This document shows, one piece after another, positions 1 to 6,609 of a DNA stretch of 24,946 bases. Under the pieces are notes generated by a model. The model saw only the letters and a list, made by a program, of their open reading frames with translations, was not told the origin of the DNA and made no database searches. A program made the position numbers and the translations under genes. Each line of letters opens with the position of its first letter. The stretch's first letter is position 1. Origin of the DNA: GCA-002715885 sp045561575 (GTDB lineage: Bacteria > Bacteroidota > Bacteroidia > Flavobacteriales > BACL11); NCBI GenBank assembly GCA_045561575.1, contig JBJKXM010000065.1, forward strand, positions 1-24,946, written 5' to 3'.

Positions 1-700
1 TAAATCCAACTACTGGCTTTGTACCATTCTTCTTTATCCACTTAGCAGCATCTGCCTCTAATTGACCACCAATTTCTCCAATCATTATTATACCGTCAGT
101 TTCATCATCATTCATGAAAAGTTCAACAGCATCCTTTGTAGTAGTCCCAATAATTGGATCCCCACCAATTCCTATAGCAGTTGAAATCCCTAAACCTGCC
201 TTTACAACTTGATCAGCAGCTTCATATGTTAAAGTTCCAGATTTTGATACTACTCCTATCCTACCTTTTTTAAATACAAAGCCAGGCATAATTCCACATT
301 TAGCTTCTCCTGGAGTAATAACTCCTGGACAATTAGGACCAACAAGAGTACATGACTTATTTTCTAAATAATTCTTAACGGTAATCATATCTTTAGTTGG
401 AATACCTTCTGTAATACAAATTATAACTTCAATACCTGCATCAGCTGCTTCCATGATTGCATCTGCGGCAAAAGGAGGTGGAACAAAAATTAATGATGTA
501 TTGGCATTTACCTTTTTAACGGCATCTTCAACAGTATTAAAAACTGGCTTACCTAAATGAACAGTCCCTCCCTTACCAGGAGTAACACCACCAACTAAAT
601 TTGTACCATATTCTATCATTTGTTCAGAATGAAATGTCCCTTCGTTTCCAGTGAAACCCTGAACAATAACATTTGAAGATTTATTTACTAATACACTCAT
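1..700 (-). CDS. sucD: Succinyl-CoA synthetase (ADP/GDP-forming) alpha subunit, 3'-truncated by window edge
   Basis: The frame opens with ATG at 698-700 (MSVLVNKSSNVIVQGFTGNE) and runs without a stop to the left edge, giving about 233 of the usual 290 residues. The N-terminal CoA-binding Rossmann domain is clear: QGFTGNEG near residue 14, GGVTPGKGG near 36, VFNTVEDAV near 53, and FVPPPFAADAIMEA near 70. The ligase domain follows with EGIP, GPNCPGVI, GIMPGF and KSGTLTYEA. The active-site His region lies beyond the edge. The enzyme pairs with SucC to interconvert succinyl-CoA and succinate in the TCA cycle in the cytoplasm. sucC is not visible upstream; the neighbour there is the divergent mnmE, so sucD is transcribed separately from its own promoter. 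Identity is very secure. Confidence 0.96.
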   Translation of the reverse strand, partial: MSVLVNKSSNVIVQGFTGNEGTFHSEQMIEYGTNLVGGVTPGKGGTVHLGKPVFNTVEDAVKKVNANTSLIFVPPPFAADAIMEAADAGIEVIICITEGIPTKDMITVKNYLENKSCTLVGPNCPGVITPGEAKCGIMPGFVFKKGRIGVVSKSGTLTYEAADQVVKAGLGISTAIGIGGDPIIGTTTKDAVELFMNDDETDGIIMIGEIGGQLEADAAKWIKKNGTKPVVGF

Positions 701-720
701 ATTTATTTTTTTATTTAATG

Positions 721-750
721 CAAAATTAGAACAATATGCATAGTAACAAA
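721..750 (-). promoter_or_regulatory. Bacteroidota-type promoter for sucD
   Basis: On the minus strand TTTG (747-750) is followed after 18 nt by TAATTTTG (721-728). This matches the Bacteroidota -33 (TTTG) and -7 (TAnnTTTG) elements with normal spacing. It predicts a leader of roughly 15 nt before the sucD ATG. Confidence 0.6.
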
Positions 751-760
751 GGATTTTAAA

Positions 761-768
761 TATTTTTG
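761..768 (+). promoter_or_regulatory. -7 box directly before mnmE start
   Basis: TATTTTTG matches TAnnTTTG and ends only 4 nt before the mnmE ATG (773). If it is a real -7 element, transcription would begin at or beside the start codon, giving a nearly leaderless mRNA. I see no convincing -33 element. Confidence 0.4.
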
Positions 769-772
769 CATA

Positions 773-2131
773 ATGAAAAATTTTAATGACACAGATACTA
801 TTTGTGCTCTTGCTACAGGTGGAGGTATGAGTGCTATTGCATTAATTAGAATTTCTGGAATTGATGCTATTAAAATATCTAATAAAATTTTCAGCAAAAA
901 TCTATTAGATAAAGAAAGTCATACCGTACATTTTGGTAATATTATTCATAGAAACAAAATAATTGATGAAGTTATCATTACAATTTTTCACAAAAATCAA
1001 TCATTTACTGGAGAAGAAACTGTAGAAATTTCTTGCCACGGATCTAAATACATTCAAAATAAAATAATAGAAATTTTAATAAATAATGGAGTTAGATTAG
1101 CAAATCCAGGAGAATATACAATGAGAGCTTTTCAAAATGGAAAACTAGATTTATCTCAAGCTGAATCAATAGCTGATCTAATTGAATCGGAAAGTGAAGC
1201 TGCACATAAAACAGCAATACAACATCTCAAAGGTGGTTTTTCTAAAAAACTTAAACTGTTAAGACAAAAACTTATTGATTTTGCATCTCTAATTGAATTA
1301 GAACTTGATTTTTCTGAAGAAGATGTCGAATTTGCGGATAGGTCCCAGTTAAACAAACTATTGAATGAACTACAAGCTGAAATTTCTATATTAATAAACT
1401 CATTTAGAATAGGAAATGTTATTAAAAATGGAATACCTGTTGCAATTTTAGGCGCACCCAATGTTGGTAAATCAACATTACTAAATACCTTATTAAATGA
1501 AGATAAAGCAATTGTTTCTGATATTGCTGGTACCACAAGAGATTCAATAGAAGATGAAATAATTATTAAAGGATATAATTTCAGATTTATTGATACTGCA
1601 GGAATTAGAAAAACAGATGATAAAATAGAAAATTTAGGTATAGATAGAACAATACATCAGGCCAAAAAGTCAAGTATTATCATATACCTTTTTGATGGTT
1701 CTAAAAATATAGAAAATCAATTAACTGTCATAAATAACCTTAATACAGAACATCAAGACAAAGTATTTAAGGTGATAAATAAAATTGACACAAATAATTC
1801 TATCAAATCATTGGGTAATGATTATATATATATATCAGCAAAAGAAAATTTAGGCATTGATGAACTAAAAAATAAAATATTTGATTTTACAAACATGAAT
1901 GCACTAGATAATAACAATACAATAGTGACTAATCAAAGACACTATGAACAACTAAAAAATACTTTAAGTGAAATTGAAATTGTGATTGAAGGATTAAATA
2001 ATGGAGTAAGTGGAGATCTTTTAGCTGTTAATATCAAACAATCCCTTTTTCATTTAGGTTTAATCACTGGAGAAGTATCAACTGATGATCTTTTGTCAAA
2101 TATTTTTGGCAAGTTCTGTATCGGAAAGTAA
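773..2131 (+). CDS. mnmE: tRNA modification GTPase MnmE (TrmE)
   Basis: At 452 aa this is the usual MnmE length. The N-terminal folate-binding domain begins MKNFNDTDTICALATGGGMSA, where the family has D-T-I-x-A-x-A-T, and contains FTGEETVEISCHG and NPGEYTMRAFQNGKLDLSQAE. The G domain inserted in the helical domain shows G1 GAPNVGKST (227-235), G2 DIAGTTRD, G3 DTAG (274-277) and G4 NKID (336-339). The C-terminal tail FCIGK carries the conserved Cys449. With MnmG (not in this window) it installs the 5-carboxymethylaminomethyl group on wobble U34 of certain tRNAs, in the cytoplasm. It stands alone on the plus strand, divergent from sucD and convergent with the next gene. The ATG at 773 is supported by the family N-terminus. 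Confidence 0.97.
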   Translation: MKNFNDTDTICALATGGGMSAIALIRISGIDAIKISNKIFSKNLLDKESHTVHFGNIIHRNKIIDEVIITIFHKNQSFTGEETVEISCHGSKYIQNKIIEILINNGVRLANPGEYTMRAFQNGKLDLSQAESIADLIESESEAAHKTAIQHLKGGFSKKLKLLRQKLIDFASLIELELDFSEEDVEFADRSQLNKLLNELQAEISILINSFRIGNVIKNGIPVAILGAPNVGKSTLLNTLLNEDKAIVSDIAGTTRDSIEDEIIIKGYNFRFIDTAGIRKTDDKIENLGIDRTIHQAKKSSIIIYLFDGSKNIENQLTVINNLNTEHQDKVFKVINKIDTNNSIKSLGNDYIYISAKENLGIDELKNKIFDFTNMNALDNNNTIVTNQRHYEQLKNTLSEIEIVIEGLNNGVSGDLLAVNIKQSLFHLGLITGEVSTDDLLSNIFGKFCIGK

Positions 2132-2178
2132 TCCTCTACACTTTCAATTTCTAGAAACTCCTATTTGCTAAATGATTT

Positions 2179-2583
2179 TCAAAAACGCAGACCATAAGTC
2201 AGAATTAGACTAGTTCCCTGAAAGTAATCTGAATCCTGTAGAAGATGGTATTCCATACTAAAATTATGTCTTTCTTTAAAGCTAATTTGAAGATAAGGAC
2301 AAGTTGGCCAAGGTCTAAACCCAATAATAGTAGCAAAATCTTCATTACCTATTCCAAAACCAACTTTCCCTGTAACAATAGATGGAAATGCAACACCAAT
2401 CTGATAATCTACCAAGGTATTATTTGAATAGTAACTTGTATTTCCAAAAAGAAATGATGCACCTGGAAAGGCTCCTATTGCATCAACAACAGCAATACCA
2501 AAGTTGAATTCTTTATATATATTTTTTGACTGAGAAAATGTCAACAAAGGGAATAGAATTAGTATTAAAATTATTTTTTTCAT
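2179..2583 (-). CDS. Small exported protein, possible outer-membrane beta-barrel fragment
   Basis: This is a 134-aa protein with a clear Sec signal peptide (MKKIILILILFPLLTFSQ, cleavage near residue 18). The mature part is rich in Gly and aromatics with alternating hydrophobic residues and ends in F (ILTYGLRF), as outer-membrane beta-barrel proteins often do. I do not recognise a specific family. It is short for a stand-alone barrel, with perhaps six to eight strands. It converges with mnmE, leaving 47 nt between the stops with no obvious terminator. Its upstream region carries a 14-nt dyad also found before the gene starting at 23648. Function unknown. Confidence 0.75.
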   Translation of the reverse strand: MKKIILILILFPLLTFSQSKNIYKEFNFGIAVVDAIGAFPGASFLFGNTSYYSNNTLVDYQIGVAFPSIVTGKVGFGIGNEDFATIIGFRPWPTCPYLQISFKERHNFSMEYHLLQDSDYFQGTSLILTYGLRF

Positions 2584-2587
2584 ACTT

Positions 2588-2641
2588 CAAATAAAATTAA
2601 TAAAATTTAAATTTATATGCAAAGCATAATAATTATCAATT
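2588..2641 (-). promoter_or_regulatory. Dyad element upstream of 2179-2583 gene, shared with 23648 gene
   Basis: On the minus strand the order is AATTGA, 6 nt, TTATGCTTTGCATA (2616-2629), then TTTATTTG (2588-2595) and 4 nt to the ATG. TATGC-TTT-GCATA is a dyad. The same 14-mer, with the same AATTGA offset and the same distance to ATG, precedes the gene starting at 23648. It could be an operator or an unusual promoter. Confidence 0.45.
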
Positions 2642-2692
2642 AGATTAAAACTATTTGTAAACTATTAAATAACTAGAGGTAAGAATTTAGAA

Positions 2693-3238
2693 CTATTTAC
2701 TATTTAAATATTCTTGTATTTTCTTATATGACAATCCTAGGGTTAAACAATCATTGGCAGAAACAATATCTGTACCTTGATAATAAATAAATCCATCGGA
2801 ACCATCTCTAACTTGCCATGTAAAGGTTGTATTTGAACTGTTTTGCCATTCTAAAGAAAAATTAACTGCATCAGGGTCTGGTGGATCACAAGGAGGTATA
2901 AAAGCAAATCCCAGGTCTCCAAGTAATGTGCCAACATAACTACCCTCAACATAGATATCTAAAAATTGAACACCTAAACCATCAAAATAATTGGCTCCAG
3001 ACACATCTAAATAAAAAGTAACATCAGCTAAATATTGACAATCTGTAACAAAAAATTCAGATAATTCTCCATAATTAATAGCAGCTGGATCATTGCAAAT
3101 TATATATAAGCAAGAACCATCATCATATGTTGCAAACTCATCATAATTATATGCATAATAATCAGTACAACCTCTATTACTGCCTGAATCCCCACAAGAG
3201 TAAAATAAAACAAAAACTAGTAAAACAAAGTATCTCAT
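2693..3238 (-). CDS. Lipoprotein with Cys-rich C-T-D...DDGSC motif
   Basis: This is a 181-aa protein. The lipobox FYSC (Cys15) predicts lipidation and envelope anchoring. Residues about 23-45 (GCTDYYAYNYDE, then ATYDDGSCLY) match a short Cys-paired motif common in marine Bacteroidota surface proteins, often repeated. A second, degenerate copy follows directly (ICNDPAAINYGE ... TDCQY), keeping the two Cys but losing DDGSC. The remaining 110 residues look like a beta-rich domain (FLDVSGANYFDGLGVQFLDI; WQVRDGSDGFIYY). It begins 3 nt after the stop of the upstream YxWxxGxW gene, so the two are probably co-transcribed. Function unknown. Confidence 0.8.
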   Translation of the reverse strand: MRYFVLLVFVLFYSCGDSGSNRGCTDYYAYNYDEFATYDDGSCLYIICNDPAAINYGELSEFFVTDCQYLADVTFYLDVSGANYFDGLGVQFLDIYVEGSYVGTLLGDLGFAFIPPCDPPDPDAVNFSLEWQNSSNTTFTWQVRDGSDGFIYYQGTDIVSANDCLTLGLSYKKIQEYLNSK

Positions 3239-3241
3239 ATT

Positions 3242-3688
3242 TTAAAAACTTTTTTCCCAAAAACCTTTAACCCAGAAAAAACCACCATCCGTTTCTATCC
3301 AATATCCATCAACCCAAAAATGATTTCTTCTTTTTTTAATCCAATATCCATCAACCCAAAAATATGTTCTAAATATTGGACTCCATTTCCAGTGTCCTTT
3401 AATCCAAACATATCCCCTTCTTTTTTTATTATATCTTTTCTTAATCTTTTTAGGCCTATTTGGCTTATTAATAATAACTCTATCTCTATTTCCCTTAACT
3501 ATAATATTACTACTTGAATAAGTATAACCTTTGTTTCCTTTAATAGTTATATTCTTGTTGTTCTTTTTGTTTGACTTTACAATTACCTTCTTATCTTTTC
3601 CATTATTTGATTGAGTTTTAATAACGGTTTGAGAAGATAAATCAAAGCAGTAAAATGTAAGTAATAGAAATAAAATTTTGCAGTTCAT
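3242..3688 (-). CDS. YxWxxGxW-repeat exported basic protein
   Basis: This is a 148-aa protein with a signal peptide ending near SSQ (about residue 20). The middle (residues 20-90) is Lys/Asn-rich and very basic (KSNKKNNKNITIKGNKG, RPKKIKKRYNKKRRG). The C-terminal third carries four copies of a [YF]-x-W-[IV]-x-G-[HYF]-W motif: YVWIKGHW, YFWVDGYW, HFWVDGYW and FFWVKGFW. This matches the YXWGXW-type repeat family seen in exported bacterial proteins of unknown function. It is the first gene of a likely operon with the downstream lipoprotein. Nothing in the sequence shows a ligand. Confidence 0.8.
   Translation of the reverse strand: MNCKILFLLLTFYCFDLSSQTVIKTQSNNGKDKKVIVKSNKKNNKNITIKGNKGYTYSSSNIIVKGNRDRVIINKPNRPKKIKKRYNKKRRGYVWIKGHWKWSPIFRTYFWVDGYWIKKRRNHFWVDGYWIETDGGFFWVKGFWEKSF
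3297..3363. repeat. Two identical 25-nt direct repeats inside the YxWxxGxW gene
   Basis: Positions 3297-3321 and 3339-3363 are identical over 25 nt, offset by 42 nt (14 codons). They encode two of the four W-repeat units. DNA-level identity, not only protein similarity, points to a recent unit duplication or gene conversion. Confidence 0.85.
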
Positions 3689-3720
3689 ATTATTGTTTTA
3701 TTAAATAACGAGATGATTAA

Positions 3721-3728
3721 CAAAAATA
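3721..3728 (-). promoter_or_regulatory. -7 box for the YxWxxGxW / lipoprotein operon
   Basis: The minus-strand TATTTTTG (TAnnTTTG) lies 32 nt before the ATG at 3688. No clear -33 is visible, and the box sits just beyond the stop of the upstream GDPD-like gene. Confidence 0.4.
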
Positions 3729-3751
3729 TTATATGTAAATATAAGAATAAT

Positions 3752-4480
3752 TTAATTTAAAAAATTATACCTAAAATCAGTTAAAATAACTTTTACATTT
3801 TCATTTTTGGTAAGCTTTTCAATTTTATTTTTATCACTATTGCTAATCATTTCATTAGTCCAGCAATGAATTGGGTAGTTAGGAAACTTTATAGAATAAT
3901 ATGCAACACTAGAATATGGCATTGATATAACATTAGGCTTAAACTTTAACAAATTAGCTTTTATTTCATGAATTTGATAAGAACTTTTAATCAAATTAAA
4001 AGAAGGTAGCCAATAGCTAATACAAAAATCATTTTGTTTAAATTTTGAAAGCAATTCAATATTTTTTGATTCAACAATTAAATCATTTTTTAATGAATGC
4101 TTAGTTGACAAACTATCCAGTAATAAAATTGCTTTATTTACATTATTCTCATTTAAATTTTTAAAATCAATCCAATATTTTAATGAATAATCTTGACTAT
4201 AACTGAAGTATTCACCAAGAGATAATTCAGAATATTTTCCATGATGTTTAACATCAAATTTATTTAGATTTTTATTGTAAAATATATCAATTTCAAACCC
4301 TTTAAACTCTTTACTTAAAGGGTTAATATCTTTTAAATTATTTACTCGATGTGCCCATAATTTATCATCTGATTCATAAAACCCATCACTACTTAAGTTA
4401 TTTGAAGGAAATAATATAAATATTACATATCCTAAAACAATTAGTATAAAGAGTAAAAATTTCTTAATCATTATATTCAA
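3752..4480 (-). CDS. GDPD-like TIM-barrel protein, membrane-anchored
   Basis: This is a 242-aa protein with an N-terminal hydrophobic segment (residues 5-24: KKFLLFILIVLGYVIFIL), a signal anchor or uncleaved signal. The mature part resembles the glycerophosphodiester phosphodiesterase / PI-PLC-like barrel: WAHRVNN (His44, Arg45) at the HRG position, FEIDIFYN (Glu63, Asp65) at the ExD metal site, and KHHGK (His79/80) at the second catalytic His. The usual HRG Gly is replaced by Val. The later sequence (YWIDFKN, PNVISMPYSS, HCWTNE, VKVILTDF) fits later barrel strands. It overlaps the LTA-synthase-like gene by 17 nt, so they are translationally linked and may act on the same glycerophosphate polymer or lipid. 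Met4 (4471) is an alternative start. Confidence 0.65.
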   Translation of the reverse strand: MNIMIKKFLLFILIVLGYVIFILFPSNNLSSDGFYESDDKLWAHRVNNLKDINPLSKEFKGFEIDIFYNKNLNKFDVKHHGKYSELSLGEYFSYSQDYSLKYWIDFKNLNENNVNKAILLLDSLSTKHSLKNDLIVESKNIELLSKFKQNDFCISYWLPSFNLIKSSYQIHEIKANLLKFKPNVISMPYSSVAYYSIKFPNYPIHCWTNEMISNSDKNKIEKLTKNENVKVILTDFRYNFLN

Positions 4481-6311
4481 AAGTTAGTTTATTTTGAATC
4501 ATACTTGAAGAAAAAGATTGCTTAAATGATTTTAATAAAACAACATCTTCATTATTATTAGCTAATTTGTTTGTAAAACTCCAATCAGAAAAAGTTCTAT
4601 AATTTTCATTTCTATTGTTTAAAAAACCATTTTGTGTAATTAAACAATATCTATTATTATTGTGATGAATAGCCCAACCCCTTTTTCTAAAAACTGATTC
4701 TCCAAAGGAAATAAATGGCTTGTTATATCCCAATATATCTAAAACTGTAGGCATTATATCAATATGCTGAGTAACTACACTATCAATTCCAATCAATGAT
4801 TTATCAGCTGTATAAAAAAGCATTGGAATAGAATATCTACCAATTTTGTTTTTATAAATTGAATCTGATGATTTTGGCGAGGTATGATCAGCAGTAATAA
4901 CAAAAAGTGTATTGTTAAACCAATCTTCATTTTTAATACTATTAAAAAACGCCTTTAAAGAATAGTCAGAATATGTAATTAACTTATGTATTTTTAAATC
5001 TCCTTCTTTAAAACGAGAATTATGATGATTTGGAAGATTATAAGGAGGATGAGCAGATAGTGAGAAAAAAGTTGAGAAAAAAGGCTGATTTTCATCTTTC
5101 AGTTTTCCAGCAAAAAATTTAAAAAATGGTTCATCATATATCCCCCAAGTTCCATCATAATCATCTTTATTGTCATACTCTTCTAAACCATAATATTTTT
5201 GAAATCCTGCCTTTTTAGCAAAACCATAAAAACCCATAGTCCCTCTAGTTCCTCCATGAAAAAAAGATGTAGCATATCCTTTTTTCGATAAGATAGATGG
5301 AAGACTATTAAATTTATTCTGTGCATAAACAGATGAAATAAATGGAGTGTTAGAAAGCGTAGGAATTGATGCGGTAATAGCAGGTAATGCTTCAATAGAT
5401 CTTAATCCATTAGAAAAGGCATTAGAAAACACTAATGAATGATTCATTAAACTATCTAAAAAAGGAGTTAAATTATGATCATTATGAAAGCCAACAAACT
5501 CCTTAGATAGACTTTCCATGATAATAATTACTACATTATAATCTTTTTGTTTTTCAGCAGAGTAATTTTTACTTAAAGAAAAAGTATTATTTAATTCTTG
5601 ATCAGAAAAATAATTATAGGCTGCCAATTTTTCTGATTTAAATGAATGTAAAAAAGTAAAAGGGGTATTTAATATCAAATTTGAAAAAATTGGATTTGAT
5701 AATTCACCAGCGTTAATAGTATTAATAGGTTTTAATTGAAGACCTCCCCTTGCTCCAACAACAAAGAATAAAACAGATATTAAAAATATCATTAAAGAAT
5801 TTGAAAATGATTTAAAATTTGAGATAACTGTTTTAGGTTTAAAATCTGAGTATTTAAATAGAATATAAATCTGAAATAATGTTAATAACACTATTGGCCA
5901 ATATGTTAAAAGATATGATTGTAAGAATTGAGCAGTATCATTTCCTAGAAAGAGAAGATCAACAAAATCTGATGTTATTCTTTTTTGATTGAATTGAAAA
6001 AACTCTATGTCAATATTATTTAAAATTATAAATGGAATATTGACAAACAAAAACACTATTTCTACTAGCTTTTGATACCATCGTTTTAAACGAAAATTAA
6101 AAGGAAAAAAAACAAGTAGTAAAACAATAGAGTTAATATATAACAATATAGACAAATCATATCTTAAAGACTCTATAAAAGGAGTTAACCAAGATGTGCT
6201 TTCATTTATATTAAAAGAAGAGAAATTATTTATAAAAAAAAATAATCTTGAAACAAAATATATTATTAATAAAAGAGATATCTTTCTGATAAAATTCTTT
6301 AAAAAGTACAT
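4464..6311 (-). CDS. LTA-synthase-like membrane phosphoglycerol transferase / sulfatase-fold enzyme
   Basis: This is a 615-aa protein. The first ~200 residues hold about five hydrophobic helices, the layout of LtaS/OpgB-type enzymes. The extracytoplasmic catalytic domain is of the alkaline-phosphatase/sulfatase superfamily: VVIIIMESLSKEF (Glu266, metal), FSNGLRSIEALPAI (Ser305 or a neighbour at the nucleophile position), SFFHGG, the DDYDGTWGIYDEPFF region, FFSLSAHPPY, and VITADHT (Asp475/His476, metal). Family members transfer phosphoglycerol from phosphatidylglycerol to a polymer or glycan. A Gram-negative-type cell should lack true lipoteichoic acid, so an OpgB-like glycan-modifying role is more likely. 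The gene overlaps the downstream GDPD-like gene. Confidence 0.85.
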   Translation of the reverse strand: MYFLKNFIRKISLLLIIYFVSRLFFFINNFSSFNINESTSWLTPFIESLRYDLSILLYINSIVLLLVFFPFNFRLKRWYQKLVEIVFLFVNIPFIILNNIDIEFFQFNQKRITSDFVDLLFLGNDTAQFLQSYLLTYWPIVLLTLFQIYILFKYSDFKPKTVISNFKSFSNSLMIFLISVLFFVVGARGGLQLKPINTINAGELSNPIFSNLILNTPFTFLHSFKSEKLAAYNYFSDQELNNTFSLSKNYSAEKQKDYNVVIIIMESLSKEFVGFHNDHNLTPFLDSLMNHSLVFSNAFSNGLRSIEALPAITASIPTLSNTPFISSVYAQNKFNSLPSILSKKGYATSFFHGGTRGTMGFYGFAKKAGFQKYYGLEEYDNKDDYDGTWGIYDEPFFKFFAGKLKDENQPFFSTFFSLSAHPPYNLPNHHNSRFKEGDLKIHKLITYSDYSLKAFFNSIKNEDWFNNTLFVITADHTSPKSSDSIYKNKIGRYSIPMLFYTADKSLIGIDSVVTQHIDIMPTVLDILGYNKPFISFGESVFRKRGWAIHHNNNRYCLITQNGFLNNRNENYRTFSDWSFTNKLANNNEDVVLLKSFKQSFSSSMIQNKLTFEYND

Positions 6312-6419
6312 ATATATTCTGTTATTTTTTTCGCATTAAAGATATTAAAAAAGTTATCTTAAAAAGATACATACAATTTAGATGTCAATTATTATTAATC
6401 TCCTATTTTTACCAAAGAT

Positions 6420-6562
6420 AAGCTCATCGGAAGATGTTAAAGGGAATGAGGTGAAAATCCTCAACTTTACCAGAAGCTGTAATGTCCGTAAAATTTAGAT
6501 TCCAGAGTGCCACTGTTTAAACGGGAAGGCCAATCTAAAGGACTAAGTCAGAAGACCTGCTT
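6420..6562 (+). ncRNA. Cobalamin (B12) riboswitch aptamer
   Basis: The conserved blocks of the adenosyl/methylcobalamin riboswitch appear in order. GGGAATGAGGTGAAAATCCTC (6441-6461) has a GAGG/CCTC stem around TGAAAAT. ACCAGAAGCTGTAATG (L5 region) follows. GTGCCACTG (6508-6516) and GGGAAGGCC are enclosed by a TTTAGATT/AATCTAAA stem (about 6493-6500 with 6532-6539). GTCAGAAGACCTGC (6547-6560) closes it. It lies immediately upstream of a btuB-like gene. High cobalamin is expected to repress expression. Confidence 0.93.
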
Positions 6563-6574
6563 GCATAAATAAAC

Positions 6575-6609
6575 CATATCGTTTCTGGAAAAAAACGAAA
6601 GGTGATATG
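6575..6609 (+). promoter_or_regulatory. Riboswitch expression-platform hairpin sequestering the btuB start
   Basis: CATATC (6575-6580) pairs with GATATG (6604-6609), which contains the ATG. Inside it GTTT (6581-6584) pairs with AAAC (6593-6596). The purine-rich GAAAGG (6597-6602), a possible ribosome-binding site, lies inside the structure. The hairpin region contains TTCTGG (6583-6588), complementary to CCAGAA (6470-6475) in aptamer loop L5, as expected for the L5-L13 kissing interaction. No T-tract follows, so control is probably translational. Confidence 0.75.

Noticed and set aside
735..742. TATGCATA palindrome between sucD and mnmE as a third copy of the shared dyad
   Set aside because: It lacks the central TTT and the AATTGA flank, and its spacing to the start differs, so it is not counted with the two true copies.
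1156..1536. 126-codon open frame on the minus strand opposite mnmE
   Set aside because: It lies fully inside the well-supported mnmE gene and its Ser/Asn/Leu-rich translation has no recognisable motif; it is an antisense artefact.
5183..5395. 70-codon frame on the minus strand inside the LTA-synthase-like gene
   Set aside because: It is a different frame of the same strand within a well-supported gene; the composition is typical of out-of-frame AT-rich sequence.
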